Of a stretch of DNA of 64,000 nucleotides, positions 11,031-20,770 are shown piece after piece. The stretch's first letter is position 1; every line of letters starts with the position of its first letter. A program made the translations under genes and the position numbers. The stretch is from Rapana venosa (lineage: Eukaryota > Mollusca > Gastropoda > Neogastropoda > Muricidae). The notes under the pieces were generated by a model. That model saw nothing but the letters and a program-made list of their open reading frames with translations, did not search any database and was not told the DNA's origin. The stretch covers positions 55,785,880 to 55,849,879 of the forward strand of contig CM054155.1 of the NCBI GenBank assembly GCA_028751875.1, in the 5' to 3' direction.

Positions 11031-11426
11031 CACAACAACACACCAGTGTCATGTCCCCCCCCCCCCCCCCCCACCCCCCTTTGATTTAAAAAAAAAAGCA
11101 ACAGTGTGGAACAAACCGACCACCCGACCCCCGCATTCAAATAAGGCAATCTAGCCAACGGAGTTCCTTTTCCACAAATATGGAAAACAAAATAGTGTTA
11201 CTTTGAAAAGGTATATCAGTTAGCTGCAGTTTTCTCTCTTTTGCTGTCCCAAGCAAGGCATGTAGCCTACAGCTCCCTCTCTCTTCGTCTTTCTCTCTCT
11301 CCTCTTCTTCTCTCTCTGTCTCTCTCTCTCTCTCTCACATACATACATACACACACATACATACATTCAGGCATTCATACATACATACATGCATGAGCAC
11401 ACGCATACGTACGCACACATGCGTAT

Positions 11427-11464
<38 letters not shown>

Positions 11465-11560
11465 GTTATCCGCCAAGATAACATCCAACCCCCCCCCCCC
11501 CCCCCCCCCCCCACATCTCTCTCTCTCTCTCACTCACCCACACATTTACATATACACACA
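10984..11560. repeat. (CA)n, poly-C, (CT)n and (CATA)n cluster
   Basis: A (GC)n/(CA)n tract (10984-11030), two C homopolymers (about 11057-11073 and 11489-11512), (CT)n (11280-11335) and CATA/CACA repeats (11336-11462). Confidence 0.9.
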
Positions 11561-11889
11561 CATAGGTGCGCACACATGCATATCCACATGGTCAAAAACA
11601 CACAGACACGGGGGTTATTCAAGCAAGAATTAAACTGTGTCCACTATTACATGCATCACATCAAGTGGGAATCTGATTAGATCTTTCAGTCTCTTGGGGG
11701 GACCACAGCTTCAGCTTGTGTAGACCAAGCATTCCTCATAGGTCATCAGCCTGGCATTTTTCTTCAAAAGCCAAAACAAATGAGGGGGTGGGTATCGTCA
11801 TCAGCAGTCTATTTAAAAGGAAACAGATGGTCAGTTTCACAAATCATCATGTTTGTTTGTCCTTTAGAACTGAATACCTGGCGAAAGTC

Positions 11890-12480
11890 TTAGTTCCCAG
11901 GTGTGTCCCTTAGCTCCCTCTGCAGGCTATCTGTCAGTTCAGCAACATGGTCCTTGATGACATTGTCACTTGTTCCAATTGCCTGAACTTTTGCCAGAGG
12001 ATTGCCACAGTCCGAGGTTCCCGATGAAAACAGGTCCCCAAAGTCAATGTCACGTTGCAGATCACCGGGCTTTTCGTTATGGGGTTCTGTGACATGGCTT
12101 GGTACATAAGGGATTTCAGGTGCACATTCTTGCCACTGTTTTAGTGGCAGAAGGAAGTGTGTCAGTTTGTAAAACAGGGCAGCCTGAAGGGGGTGTGGGC
12201 ACAAATAAAAATTTGGAATGTTGGTTGGTCCTTACATTTTCACTTGCCTCCAGTTCTTTGTGCCATCCTTTTCCTTTCCTCTGCCCATCGTCTGTCTCTG
12301 CAAATCTGGGTCGGCAGCTTCCTTTGGTAGCTGTGGCAGCTGACAGAGATGTGTTGTTGCCCCGTGTTGAGCATGAAGATCGTAAACATGAGCTTAAATG
12401 TGTTCTTGTTAACCTCCACAAAAAGTCTGTGATAAAGATCCATATGATGAAGATTTTATCGTTGATTCTACAGATGTGAA
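11890..12480 (-). pseudogene. Unrecognised repeated ORF family ('PPSQ-RRD' family), copy 3
   Basis: One minus frame reads N-T-F-K-L-M-F-T-I-F, then S-Y-Q-R-K-L-P-T-Q-I-C-R-D-R-R-W-A-E-E-R-K-R (about 12400-12250). After a frameshift comes F-L-F-V-P-T-P-P-S-G (about 12210), and after another a C-terminal frame P-E-I-P-Y-V-P-S-H-V-T-E-P ending at the stop 11892-11890. The basic motif and the later P-T-P-P-S align in order with copy 1 (P-A-P-P-S). The start codon seen in copies 1 and 2 is not visible. Two frameshifts make it a relic. Function unknown. Confidence 0.45.
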
Positions 12481-12599
12481 ATCAGTATTTTAAACATTGC
12501 ATATGAGGAAGGCTGTGGGTGTGGCCGGTATTTGTGGGCGGCTTTTAAAATCTTGTGTGAACAGCTGTGTCATGTTTTAAACATGTGTTTTCTCTGTCT

Positions 12600-12930
12600 T
12601 TGAAAGCATGCCATGTTCCAAGCCTCTGGAAAAATCCATAATGAGTCCTGTTCCGAAAAGTAATCAGCCTAAGTCTTTAAATAATTACAGAACAGTAGCT
12701 AGCTCTCACCCCAATATAATAAAATGCTTCAAAAGAATCATTCTGAAACAGCTTCTTTTCTCCACTGCCTCACATCTGGACCCTCTTTAATTTGCTACAA
12801 TGCCAACAGAAGCACAAATGATGCTACAATTACCTTGCTGCACAATGCCTACTCTCACCTAGAAATACCTGACTCTTTTGTTGTGTACTTTTTGTTGTCT
12901 TTTCCTTTGCCTTAAATAAATTCCGTTCAT
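12600..12930 (+). mobile_element. Rex1-like LINE RT fragment
   Basis: The frame 12608-12790 reads S-I-M-S-P-V-P-K, then L-N-N-Y-R-T-V-A-S, then K-C-F-K-R-I-I-L-K-Q-L, matching the RT fingers pattern P-V-P-K-K-x-x-x-x-x-L-N-D-Y-R-P-V-A-L of Rex1/CR1-type elements. The next frame has N-R-S-T-N-D-A-T-I-T-L-L-H-N-A-Y. The F-A-D-D palm motif is absent, so only the first RT blocks survive. One frameshift near 12785. Confidence 0.7.
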
Positions 12931-13039
12931 CTCCCACATTGACTTACAAAAAGACAATATTTCTCAGAGAATCACTGTATCTATATAATTTTGTTGTATT
13001 CAGTAGAACATTAAATCCAACTTGATTTTGTTTTATTTT

Positions 13040-13215
13040 TTATTTTTATTCTTTTATATTGAGGATAATGGAATAAGCAGTTATGTGGGGTGTTTTGTTT
13101 TTTACATCAAGTTCCCGTGTGTATGTGGTTTTGTAAATTATCATCTGTTCCCACCGACACACAATGGCCTACTCTTACGAACAGGATTTGAGAAACAGCT
13201 AGCATGAAACAATAT
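13040..13215 (-). mobile_element. SINE family B, 3' half
   Basis: TCTTTTATATTGAGGATAAT, TTTTTTACATCAAGTTCCCG and CCGACACACAATGGCCTACT match the reverse complement of family B. The tRNA-like head is absent. Confidence 0.8.
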
Positions 13216-13229
13216 TGTGTAAATACTTT

Positions 13230-13560
13230 TCTCTTTCAAGAATAATTTCAATTGATCTATAATATTCGTATATTGTTATCCCAAACTGTACAGTGCCGTT
13301 GTTGTATGAAAATTTGATTTGAATAGGTTTTTGCTTAAAAACACTTTGATATTTCTAACCACTTGTTGCATCCAAGGTAAATCAAATCCTGTGTTAATTA
13401 ACATTTCTCTGATTTTAGATACCCAGCAATATTTTCCAATTCTACCTAAATTAAGCAACATCTTGTAGGCTTTGTCAGAACTCCAAATAAGATCTTTATG
13501 GTATTTTAGGAAGATATTCTCTTGCAAATACTTGTGTTTCAGTGTGTTTCACGGTATTGG
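13230..13560 (-). mobile_element. LINE C-terminal fragment
   Basis: Minus frame 13527-13276 reads F-L-K-Y-H-K-D-L-I-W, then S-D-K-A-Y-K-M-L-L-N-L, then G-K-Y-C-W-V-S-K-I-R-E-M-L. The K-A-Y-x-M-L-L-x-L-x-x-x-G-K-x-x-W-V pattern also occurs in the intact C-terminus at 40.9-41.5 kb (S-Y-D-M-M, then G-K-K-N-W). It is the region between the RT and the zinc-binding tail of that LINE family. Confidence 0.6.
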
Positions 13561-13619
13561 TTTAGACTTCTTCAAATAAAATGTTACCAGTGACAGACAA
13601 AATACATTAAAGGAGGAAG

Positions 13620-13620
<1 letters not shown>

Positions 13621-13705
<85 letters not shown>

Positions 13706-13710
13706 GATAG
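13621..13710. repeat. (GA)n microsatellite
   Basis: GA/GGGA repeats followed by GACA units. Confidence 0.9.
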
Positions 13711-13839
13711 ACAGACAGACAGATTAATAAGAAGAGAGCGAGAAAGAGCGACAACACAATAGGAAGGACACGAATAGATCAATGTCACACAAGACAAGAC
13801 GTCTTGTAGCCCCAAAAGGGACCCTTTGCCACTCTCACC

Positions 13840-13990
13840 CCAGACCCTGTTTAGATAATTGGCTGACTTCTACTGATGTGTGTTCTGGATTAGGAAATCA
13901 AATCATGGGATGGGGGCAAGGTCCAGGATGTTGAATGGCGCCTGTCAACCTCTGGGACAATTGTACAAGGGATAGACTTCATCTTGCTAT
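13840..13990 (+). repeat. Diverged relic of the 17.6-21.5 kb array unit
   Basis: TTTAGATAATTGGCTGA, GATGTGTGTTCTGGATTAGG and AAATCAAATCATGGGATGGG align in order with the array unit (ACAGATAATTGCCTGA, GATGTGTGTTGTGGACCAGG, AAATCAAATCACTGGCCAGG). This shows that the non-SINE core of the array unit is itself dispersed. Confidence 0.5.
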
Positions 13991-14136
13991 GGCAGTCACC
14001 TCTAGATGTATAGCAGATTTTGTTTTTTCATAATATCACACTGCACACGCAAATAAACTATAGATTACTCAAGGCCACTGGCCACTTTGTGTCCTTAATT
14101 GTGTCTAATTTGTCTGCGTTTTTACTTCTTAGTGGT

Positions 14137-14420
14137 GCTGATGTCGTATGAAACGAAAGGAAATTACATAAGGGATTACAGAAAATCAAATAATGGTTAC
14201 AGAAAATTAAATGAGGGTTACAGAAAATTAAATGAGGGTTACAGAAAATCAAATGAGGGTTACAGAAAATGCTGATGTCGTATGAAACGAAAGGAAATTA
14301 CATAAGGGATTACAGAAAATCAAATAATGGTTACAGAAAATTAAATGAGGGTTACAGAAAATTAAATGAGGGTTACAGAAAATCAAATGAGGGTTACAGA
14401 AAATTAACTGAAGGTTACAG
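14137..14420. repeat. 134-bp tandem duplication built from 20-21-bp subrepeats
   Basis: The 134-bp block starting GCTGATGTCGTATGAAACG at 14137 recurs at 14271. Within each block a subrepeat of type GGTTACAGAAAATTAAATGA is reiterated four or five times. The frame 14269-14481 reads this as repeated Y-R-K-L-N-E-G units, because many subrepeats are a multiple of three. I see no flanking gene, so I treat it as a minisatellite. Confidence 0.85.
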
Positions 14421-14959
14421 AAATGTTTCTGTAAAAAACCCAGCTGCCTTAGGTTATGGACTGGAAGGTTGTGGTTTTTAATCCAATATGAGGCCCAGAG
14501 CGAATTTGCGATGGGGATCATTGGGAGGACTAGGACCACACAGTTGAGTTTCATACATTTTATGGATGCAGTTTGAAAGCTTTCGGGGTTAGAGGTTCAT
14601 AGGAGAGTTCCAGGACTGAGTGATTACTGTGGTCAGTGGGGGGGGGGGGGGGGGGGGGCTTGGCAGGTGATTTCCTGTGTATGTTATCTCTGAACAGGCA
14701 CCACTGAACACTACCAAGATGAACTAGCAGCAGTCCATGGCTCCTCTGGCTGGTGGTCTGACATTGATGGGCGGCCTGTGGACTTCCGACCCTTAGGGTG
14801 CAACATAGCAAATCTGGGTACGGCTGGGACAGAGAGATTGAAATGAGTGGCTTGGGAACAGTAGGACAGGAATGTCACAGAAGATGAGGCAAGACAAATA
14901 GAAGAAATGTTTATTTAAAATATCAAGGTATTGGATTCTGTGAAGTTTATGAGTATAGA

Positions 14960-15160
14960 GGTACAACACAAGAAGGAAGACAAAGAGGCAGACAGAGAGA
15001 ACGAGGGGAAGACAGCATCAGACAGTGGACTGGCCTTGAATGGAACGATTAGCTACGGAAAGCTCAGGTCCGCGAGAAGTGAAGGAAGCTGGTTGCAAAA
15101 TCTTCAGTGGTGCCCCAACGGTCTACAAGACTACAGGATAGGCGAAGGTGAAGGTGAATG
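14960..15160 (+). mobile_element. RTE-like LINE 3'-terminal fragment
   Basis: Across shifting frames the stretch encodes G-R-Q-H-Q-T-V-D-W-P and A-G-C-K-I-F-S-G-A-P-T, comparable to W-E-D-N-I-x-x-W-T-G, K-W-R-x-L-V and V-P-P-R-S of the intact RTE-like ends. It is followed by short GAAGGT repeats. Heavily degraded. Confidence 0.45.
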
Positions 15161-15488
15161 CTTGGAGCCAACCCATAATAAACAGGGAAAAAAATCAGAA
15201 AAAAGGAGAGAATGAGGTGGGAATCTGCCTGGCTGGCTGGCTGTCTGTACGTATATATGTATACGTCTTTCTCTGTCTATGCCTGAAACCTTTAGACCTT
15301 TAAACCTTTAGACTGGAAGACCTGACCAGAACGCTATAGATGGGGAAGGATGGCCAGTGGTCTGGTCTGCAGCCACAGAACTCACTTTGTATTCAGGAAT
15401 CGGAGCGTCAAAATAAATGTCGTTTATTCAAAGAGACAGGATGAGAAATAGTGAAAAACAGAAGCAGGGCAATGAACAAGCATAGATT

Positions 15489-15520
15489 GAAAGAGAGAGA
15501 GAGAGAGAGAGAGAGTAGAG

Positions 15521-15557
<37 letters not shown>
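15489..15557. repeat. (GA)n microsatellite
   Basis: GA repeats with two interruptions, directly abutting the TTGAA-type tail at 15560. Confidence 0.9.
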
Positions 15558-15561
<4 letters not shown>

Positions 15562-15903
15562 GAATTGAATTGAATTTTATTGCCCTTAAGCTATACAGGC
15601 CATACAGGCAGTGCCCTTATTAAATAGATTTCAATGGTATGTCCATCATTAACATGGATACTACAGCAATGGCAATGCTTTATTTATTTTAATGAAATTC
15701 AAGACAGTATTTCAAAGCCGGAGCTGTCACTGGCACACATGCAGCAGTGATCCTGGTCACATTCAGCCAAGGTAGAAACAGGCGATGTGTGGAGAGTGTG
15801 CGACTGTAACAAAGCACCTGCTTCTGTGTCTGCATACTTCTTGTCAGGACATGCTTTCAATTGAGCAAGTTGGCAGCCTGACACAGTCTTTAGCTAACAT
15901 GTT
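15558..15903 (-). mobile_element. 3' region with (ATTCA)n-type tail downstream of ORF-family copy 2
   Basis: Read on the minus strand, the sequence after the copy 2 stop ends with GGGCAATAAAATTCAATTCA followed by more ATTCA units at 15585-15558. Short ATTCA tails are typical of LINE/SINE 3' ends. A 61-codon minus frame (15884-15699) with C-C-M-C near its end lies between the ORF stop and the tail and is unrecognised. That ORF and tail form one retroposed unit is an inference. Confidence 0.4.
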
Positions 15904-16642
15904 TTACTTTTCCTTTTTGATATACCAATATACCCAGCCCCCAGATTGCTCATGACAGGAAAACTCTAGCAGGATGTCATCTGATTCAAACAGAAGAATA
16001 TCAGCAGCATCTGATCTTTGCAACACTTTTCTGACCAGTTTGTTTCTGTCTTTTCTTCCCAGGTGATTCTGCATAGAAGGATCAGTCAATGTTGCCACAT
16101 AGTTTTTCACTGATCTTGCCTCAAATCCCCTGATCACACTGTCTATTAGAGGATTAGGTCCTATGTGCGGTGGTGGTAGGTTAACTTCACGCACAAGATC
16201 AGTTTGATATGCTCCTTCAGCACCACACTCACTGTCTGTGTCACTGGGGTTCAGGTATAGAGGCATGTTGATCAACATCATCCTGTGTGCAGTGCAGCGT
16301 GTCAGACACAAACAGTTTATCTATCTCCTTCTTCTTTTCCTTGACGGCCCTGGTTGCTGCTGTCATTGTTGCTGTTGTTGCTGCTGTTGTTGCTGCTGCT
16401 GCTTCGCTCTCTGCTGGTCATGCCGTATCTGGCTGGGAGGCTTCCGTCTGTAATACGGAACTTGGGTGTGTTGGTTCAGCACAGGGTCCGCCATGTTTGT
16501 TGACATTTCACTGACTGGCTTGAACCTCAACACAAAAACTGTGGAGACCTTGACAAGTGATTTTCCAGCTGGAGACGGAGTTTTCTGACAGAAGGGTGGT
16601 TGTGGTCTTATTGACAGTCGCTGGGAGTCCAGTAACTGGCAT
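15904..16642 (-). pseudogene. Unrecognised repeated ORF family ('PPSQ-RRD' family), copy 2
   Basis: An ATG at 16642-16640 (minus) opens M-P-V-T-G-L-P-A-T, then S-V-S-S-W-K-I, F-V-L-R-F-K-P, and Y-Y-R-R-K-P-P-S-Q-I-R-H-D-Q-Q-R-A followed by a Gln run encoded by a CAG/CAA repeat (16370-16410). After a frameshift in the Gln run the signal resumes as V-K-E-K-K-K-E-I-D-K-L-F. After another near 16250 it resumes as S-D-T-D-S-E-C-G and continues to a stop at 15904, a frame of about 110 codons including D-R-N-K-L-V-R-K-V-L. The predicted product is small (roughly 240 aa), basic in its middle and acidic near its C-terminus. I do not recognise a named domain. A gag-like or ORF1-like nucleic-acid-binding role is an inference from the basic motif and copy number. 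Confidence 0.5.
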
Positions 16643-16919
16643 GTTGTCAGAAAAATCGTAATTTTCCACGCAGTACATGTGAAAGACGTCTTGTTAGCTG
16701 TCTCCTCCCCAGAGAACTCTGAACTCTGAATTGTTTAATGTACATTGGCCTTAGAGCCACAGGCACCAGGTGCCCCATTCCTCTTTGGTATTGAAATGAA
16801 CTTGCCTCAGGTGAACACGTGTTTGAAGTTAATTGCTATAGCAATGAAATGGAAGGACATACAGTAGCTAAGACTGGATTTTGGAAAGAAGCTCACACAA
16901 CTTTAATATAAAGATACAT

Positions 16920-17505
16920 GTCAAAAACTTATTTAGAGAACTTATTAGCAGAGCACATTGGACAGCAGCATCTCTTTGATAACAGACTTAATCAAGTATA
17001 AACATAGAATAATCAACTTTCAAACATAGAAAGAAAAAGGGCTTTATGTGTTAAAGATATTAGTAATCCACGGGGAAAACGTGTGCTGTCACTAAATGAA
17101 GTGACTGAGGTGTTGAACCAAAACAAGGCAATAACACTATTTCAGTACTTTGCACTCAAAAACGCAATCCCTAGACCATGGATTGACACAATTACCAAGG
17201 GAACGATAGTCTATTTAGAGGAACAGAACAGAGCTACAGAAGCAGGCAAATTTGATGCCAAATCTAAGCAAACTAAGCATCATCTCATGGAAAAAAAAAT
17301 GTCAATGAATCTTTCACACCTCATGCAGTTCTGGCACAGAAAACTTGACTTCACGTTTGACAAACATGTGTGGCTTATGCCAAGATTGGCTACAAACAAA
17401 GTAAGACCAAGAGAGAGGCAAAGAAAAATATTGCACAATATATATCCAACTAATATGTTGTTACATAAAATGGGGGTATCTGATTCTGTGCCCCCTGCCT
17501 AACTT
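16920..17505 (+). mobile_element. L1-like LINE ORF2 C-terminal fragment
   Basis: The frame includes K-A-L-C-V-K-D-I-S-N-P-R-G (about 17035-17075), then a 139-codon open frame (17083-17502) with L-S-L-N-E-V, F-Q-Y-F-A-L-K-N-A-I-P-R-P-W, and R-Q-R-K-I-L-H-N-I-Y-P-T-N-M-L-L-H-K-M-G. The last block is the post-RT region of L1/Tx1-type ORF2 (x-L-H-x-x-Y-P-T-N-x-L-L-x-K). It stops before the expected Cys/His tail. The RT itself is missing, so this is a 5'-truncated or internally deleted copy. Confidence 0.65.
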
Positions 17506-18241
17506 TTCAGAGAAGCAGTATAAATAGCAATAGAGACAGCTGAAGACCATCATAGATCACACTTTTTTTTCGTTCCTCGGCTAGAGCTCCGAGGTTTACC
17601 AATGCATATGCAACCGGTTTTGCCCACCATTGAAGTAGCCACATACGGACTTTTTCGGGGATGGTACCTGAACACCACACAAGTGTGCAAGTGTTTAAAA
17701 AAAAAAATTGTCATCTGTTCCTACCAGCACGAAATGGTCTATTCTTCCAGAAGGCAGAACGAGTTTTAATGTGTGCACAAGAGATTAAGAGCAAACATAA
17801 TCAGCATCGCACAAAGCGAGGATGTCTAGCAGACATCTACAGGGCCCTTGACCCGGGAGCCTATACAGATAATTGCCTGATGTGTGTTGTGGACCAGGAA
17901 ATCAAATCACTGGCCAGGGAAAAGAGTCAGGCTGATAAACTAGGCTTGTCAAGCTGTAGGAAATCTGTGCTGGGGATGAAATTAGCTCTGCTGTCTCAAT
18001 CAGTCTTGGGATGTAGCCTGTATCTGGTGCTCTGTCTTGACAAAGCCTTTCTACCAAGGCTAGTGAAGGGCAGACACCCTTGGACTGTTGGCCGACTTGT
18101 ACAGACTGATGGTGTCCGCTTTCCGCCCCATCTTTCGCTGCCTGGAGGCTCTATAGTCCTAGTCAAAGGTCAAGATAAAAATCCAATTAGTAGGTACATA
18201 AATGGTTTTGGAACAGAGCCATGGTTTTATATTTTGTGAGA

Positions 18242-18648
18242 TTATGTATTTATTTATTTTTTTACACCACTTTAAGTCACAAGATTTCTCTGCGTAAAAT
18301 TCGGGCTGCTCTCCCCGGGAAGAGTGCATCGACACAAGAGCAGCGCCACCTTTTTTTCGGTCTGCAGCTGTATTTGTTTCCCTATCAGAGTGGCTTTTTC
18401 TAAGAATTTTGCCAGGAACAACGCTCTTGTTGCCGTGGATTCTTTTACATGTACTGGATAATTTTGTGTAACACACGGGACCTCGGTTTATCATCTCATC
18501 CAAAAGACTAGCGCCCAGACCACCACTCATGGTCTAATGGATGGGGGAAAAGTTTTGGGCCCAAACGGGATTCGAACCATCGCACACTTCCGACCCGGAC
18601 TTTTCGCTTTCTAGACAGGCGCGTTACCTCTAGATTACCGATCGCTAT
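18242..18648 (-). mobile_element. SINE family C, array unit 1
   Basis: Read on the minus strand it begins with a tRNA-like head: A-box-like TCTAGAGGTAACGCGCC and B-box-like GGTTCGAATCC (near 18575). The body follows (GTCTTTTGGATGAGATGATA, then GGCAAAATTCTTAGAAAAAG, then CTCCCCGGGGAGAG-type sequence with AGCAGCCCGAATTTTA) and ends in an AAATAAATAAAT tail near 18242-18262. Pol III-type internal promoter boxes and the A-rich tail define a tRNA-derived SINE, which needs a LINE partner to move. Confidence 0.75.
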
Positions 18649-19303
18649 GGGGATGGTACCTAAACAGCACACCAGTGTGCAAGGATTTTGTTAAACTTTT
18701 GTAATCTGTTCTTACCGGCACGAAATGGTCTAATCTTCTAGAAGGCAGAACGAGATTTAATGTGTGCACAAGATGCTCTGTGCGCGTTTCCTTGGGGTGG
18801 GGGTGGGGGGGGAGACCTCGGTTTATAGTCTTATTCAAAGGACAAAAAGACATGATAAGATTAAGAGCAAACATAATCAACATCGCACAAAGCGAGGATG
18901 TCTAGCAGGATGACCCCAGAGCCTATACAGATAATTGCATGATGTGTGTTGTGAACCAGGAAATCAAATCACTGGCCAGGGAACAGAGTCAGGCTGATAA
19001 ACTAGGCTTGTCAAGCTGTAGGAAATCTGTGCTGGCGATGAAATTAGCTCTGCTGTCTCAATCAGTCTTGGGATGTAGCCTGTATCTGGTGCTCTGTCTT
19101 GACAAAGCCTTTCTACCAAGGCTAGTGAAGGGCAGACTCCTTTGGACTGTTGGCCGACTTGTACAGACTGATGGTGTCCGCTTTCCGCCACATCTTCCGC
19201 TGCCTGGAGGCTGTATAGTCCTAGTCAAAGGTCAAGATAAAAATCCAATTAGTAGGTACATAAATGGTTTTGGAACAGAGCCATGGTTTTATATTTTGTG
19301 AGA

Positions 19304-19712
19304 TTATGTATTTATTTATTTATTTATACCACTTTAAGTCACAAGATTTCTCTGCGTGAAATTCGGGCTGCTCTCCCCGGGAAGAGTGCATCGACACAAG
19401 AGTAGTACCACCTTTTTTCGGTCTGCAACTGTGTTTGTTTCCCTATCAAAATGGCTTTTTCTAAGAATTTTGCCAGGGACAACTATCTTGTTGCCGTGGG
19501 TTCTTTGACCTACGTGCGCTGAATGATTTTGTATAACACACGGGACCTTGGTTTATCATCTCATCCAAAACACTAGCGCCTAGACCACCACTCATGGTCT
19601 AATGGATGGGGGAAAAGTTTTGGGCCCAAACGGAATTCGAACCATCGCACACTTCCGACCTGGACTTTTCGCTTTCTAGACAGGCGAGTTACCTCTAGAC
19701 CACCGATCCCCA
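19304..19712 (-). mobile_element. SINE family C, array unit 2
   Basis: Duplicate of the unit 1 copy with a few substitutions; the tail is (ATTT)n at 19308-19328 and the head near 19640-19712. Confidence 0.75.
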
Positions 19713-20363
19713 TGGGGATGGTACCTAAACAGCACAGGAGTGTGCAAGGATTTTGTTAAACTTTTGTAATCTGTTCTTACCAGCATGAAATGGTCTAATA
19801 TTCTAGAAGGCAGAACGAGATTTAATGTGTGCACAAGATGCTCTGCGCGCGTTTCCTCGGGGGAAGGGCGGGGGACCTCGGTTTATAGTCTTATTCAAAG
19901 GACAAAAAGACACGATAAGATTAAGAGCAAACATAATCAGCATCGCACAAAGCTAGGATGTCTAGCAGGATGACCCCGGAGCCTATACAGATAATTGCCT
20001 GATGTGTGTTGTGGACCAGGAAATCAAATCACTGGCCAGGGAACAGAGTCAGGCTGATAAACTAGGCTTGTCAAGCTGTAGGAAATCTGTGCTGGCGATG
20101 AAATTAGCTCTGCTGTCTCAATCAGTCTTGGGATGTAGCCTGTACCTGGTGCTCTGTCTTGACAAAGCCCTTCTACCAAGGCAAGTGAAGGGCGGACTCC
20201 TTTGGGCTGTTGGCCGACTTGTACAGACTAATGGTGTCCGCTTTCCGCCCCATCTTCCGCTGCCTGGTGGCTCTATAGTCCTAGTCAAAGGTCAAGATAA
20301 AAATCCAATTATTAGGTACATAAATGGTTTTGGAACAGAGCCATGGTTTTATCTTTTGTGAGA

Positions 20364-20770
20364 TTATGTATTTATTTATTTTTGTATACCACTTTAAGTC
20401 ACAAGATTTCTCTGAGTGAAATTCGGGCTGCTCTCCCCGGGAAGAGTGCATCGACACAAGAGCAGCGCCACCTTTTTTTCGGTCTGCAGCTGTATTTGTT
20501 TCCCTATCAGAGTGGCTTTTTCTAAGAATTTTGCCAGGAACAACGCTCTTGTTGCCGTGGATTCTTTTACATGTACTGAATAATTTTGTGTAACACACGG
20601 TACCTCGGTTTATCATCTCATCCAAAAGACTAGCGCCCAGACCACCACTCATGATTTAATGAATGGGGGAAAAGTTTTGGGCCCAAACGGAATTCAAACC
20701 ATCGCACACTTCCGACCCGGACTTTTCGCTTTCTAGACAGGCGCGTTACCTCTAGACCACCGATCCCCAT
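20364..20770 (-). mobile_element. SINE family C, array unit 3
   Basis: Duplicate of the unit 1 copy, with the tail at 20366-20390 and the tRNA-like head near 20695-20770. Confidence 0.75.

Noticed and set aside
14137..14420. CRISPR-like array
   Set aside because: The units are contiguous tandem repeats without unique spacers, in a eukaryotic context.
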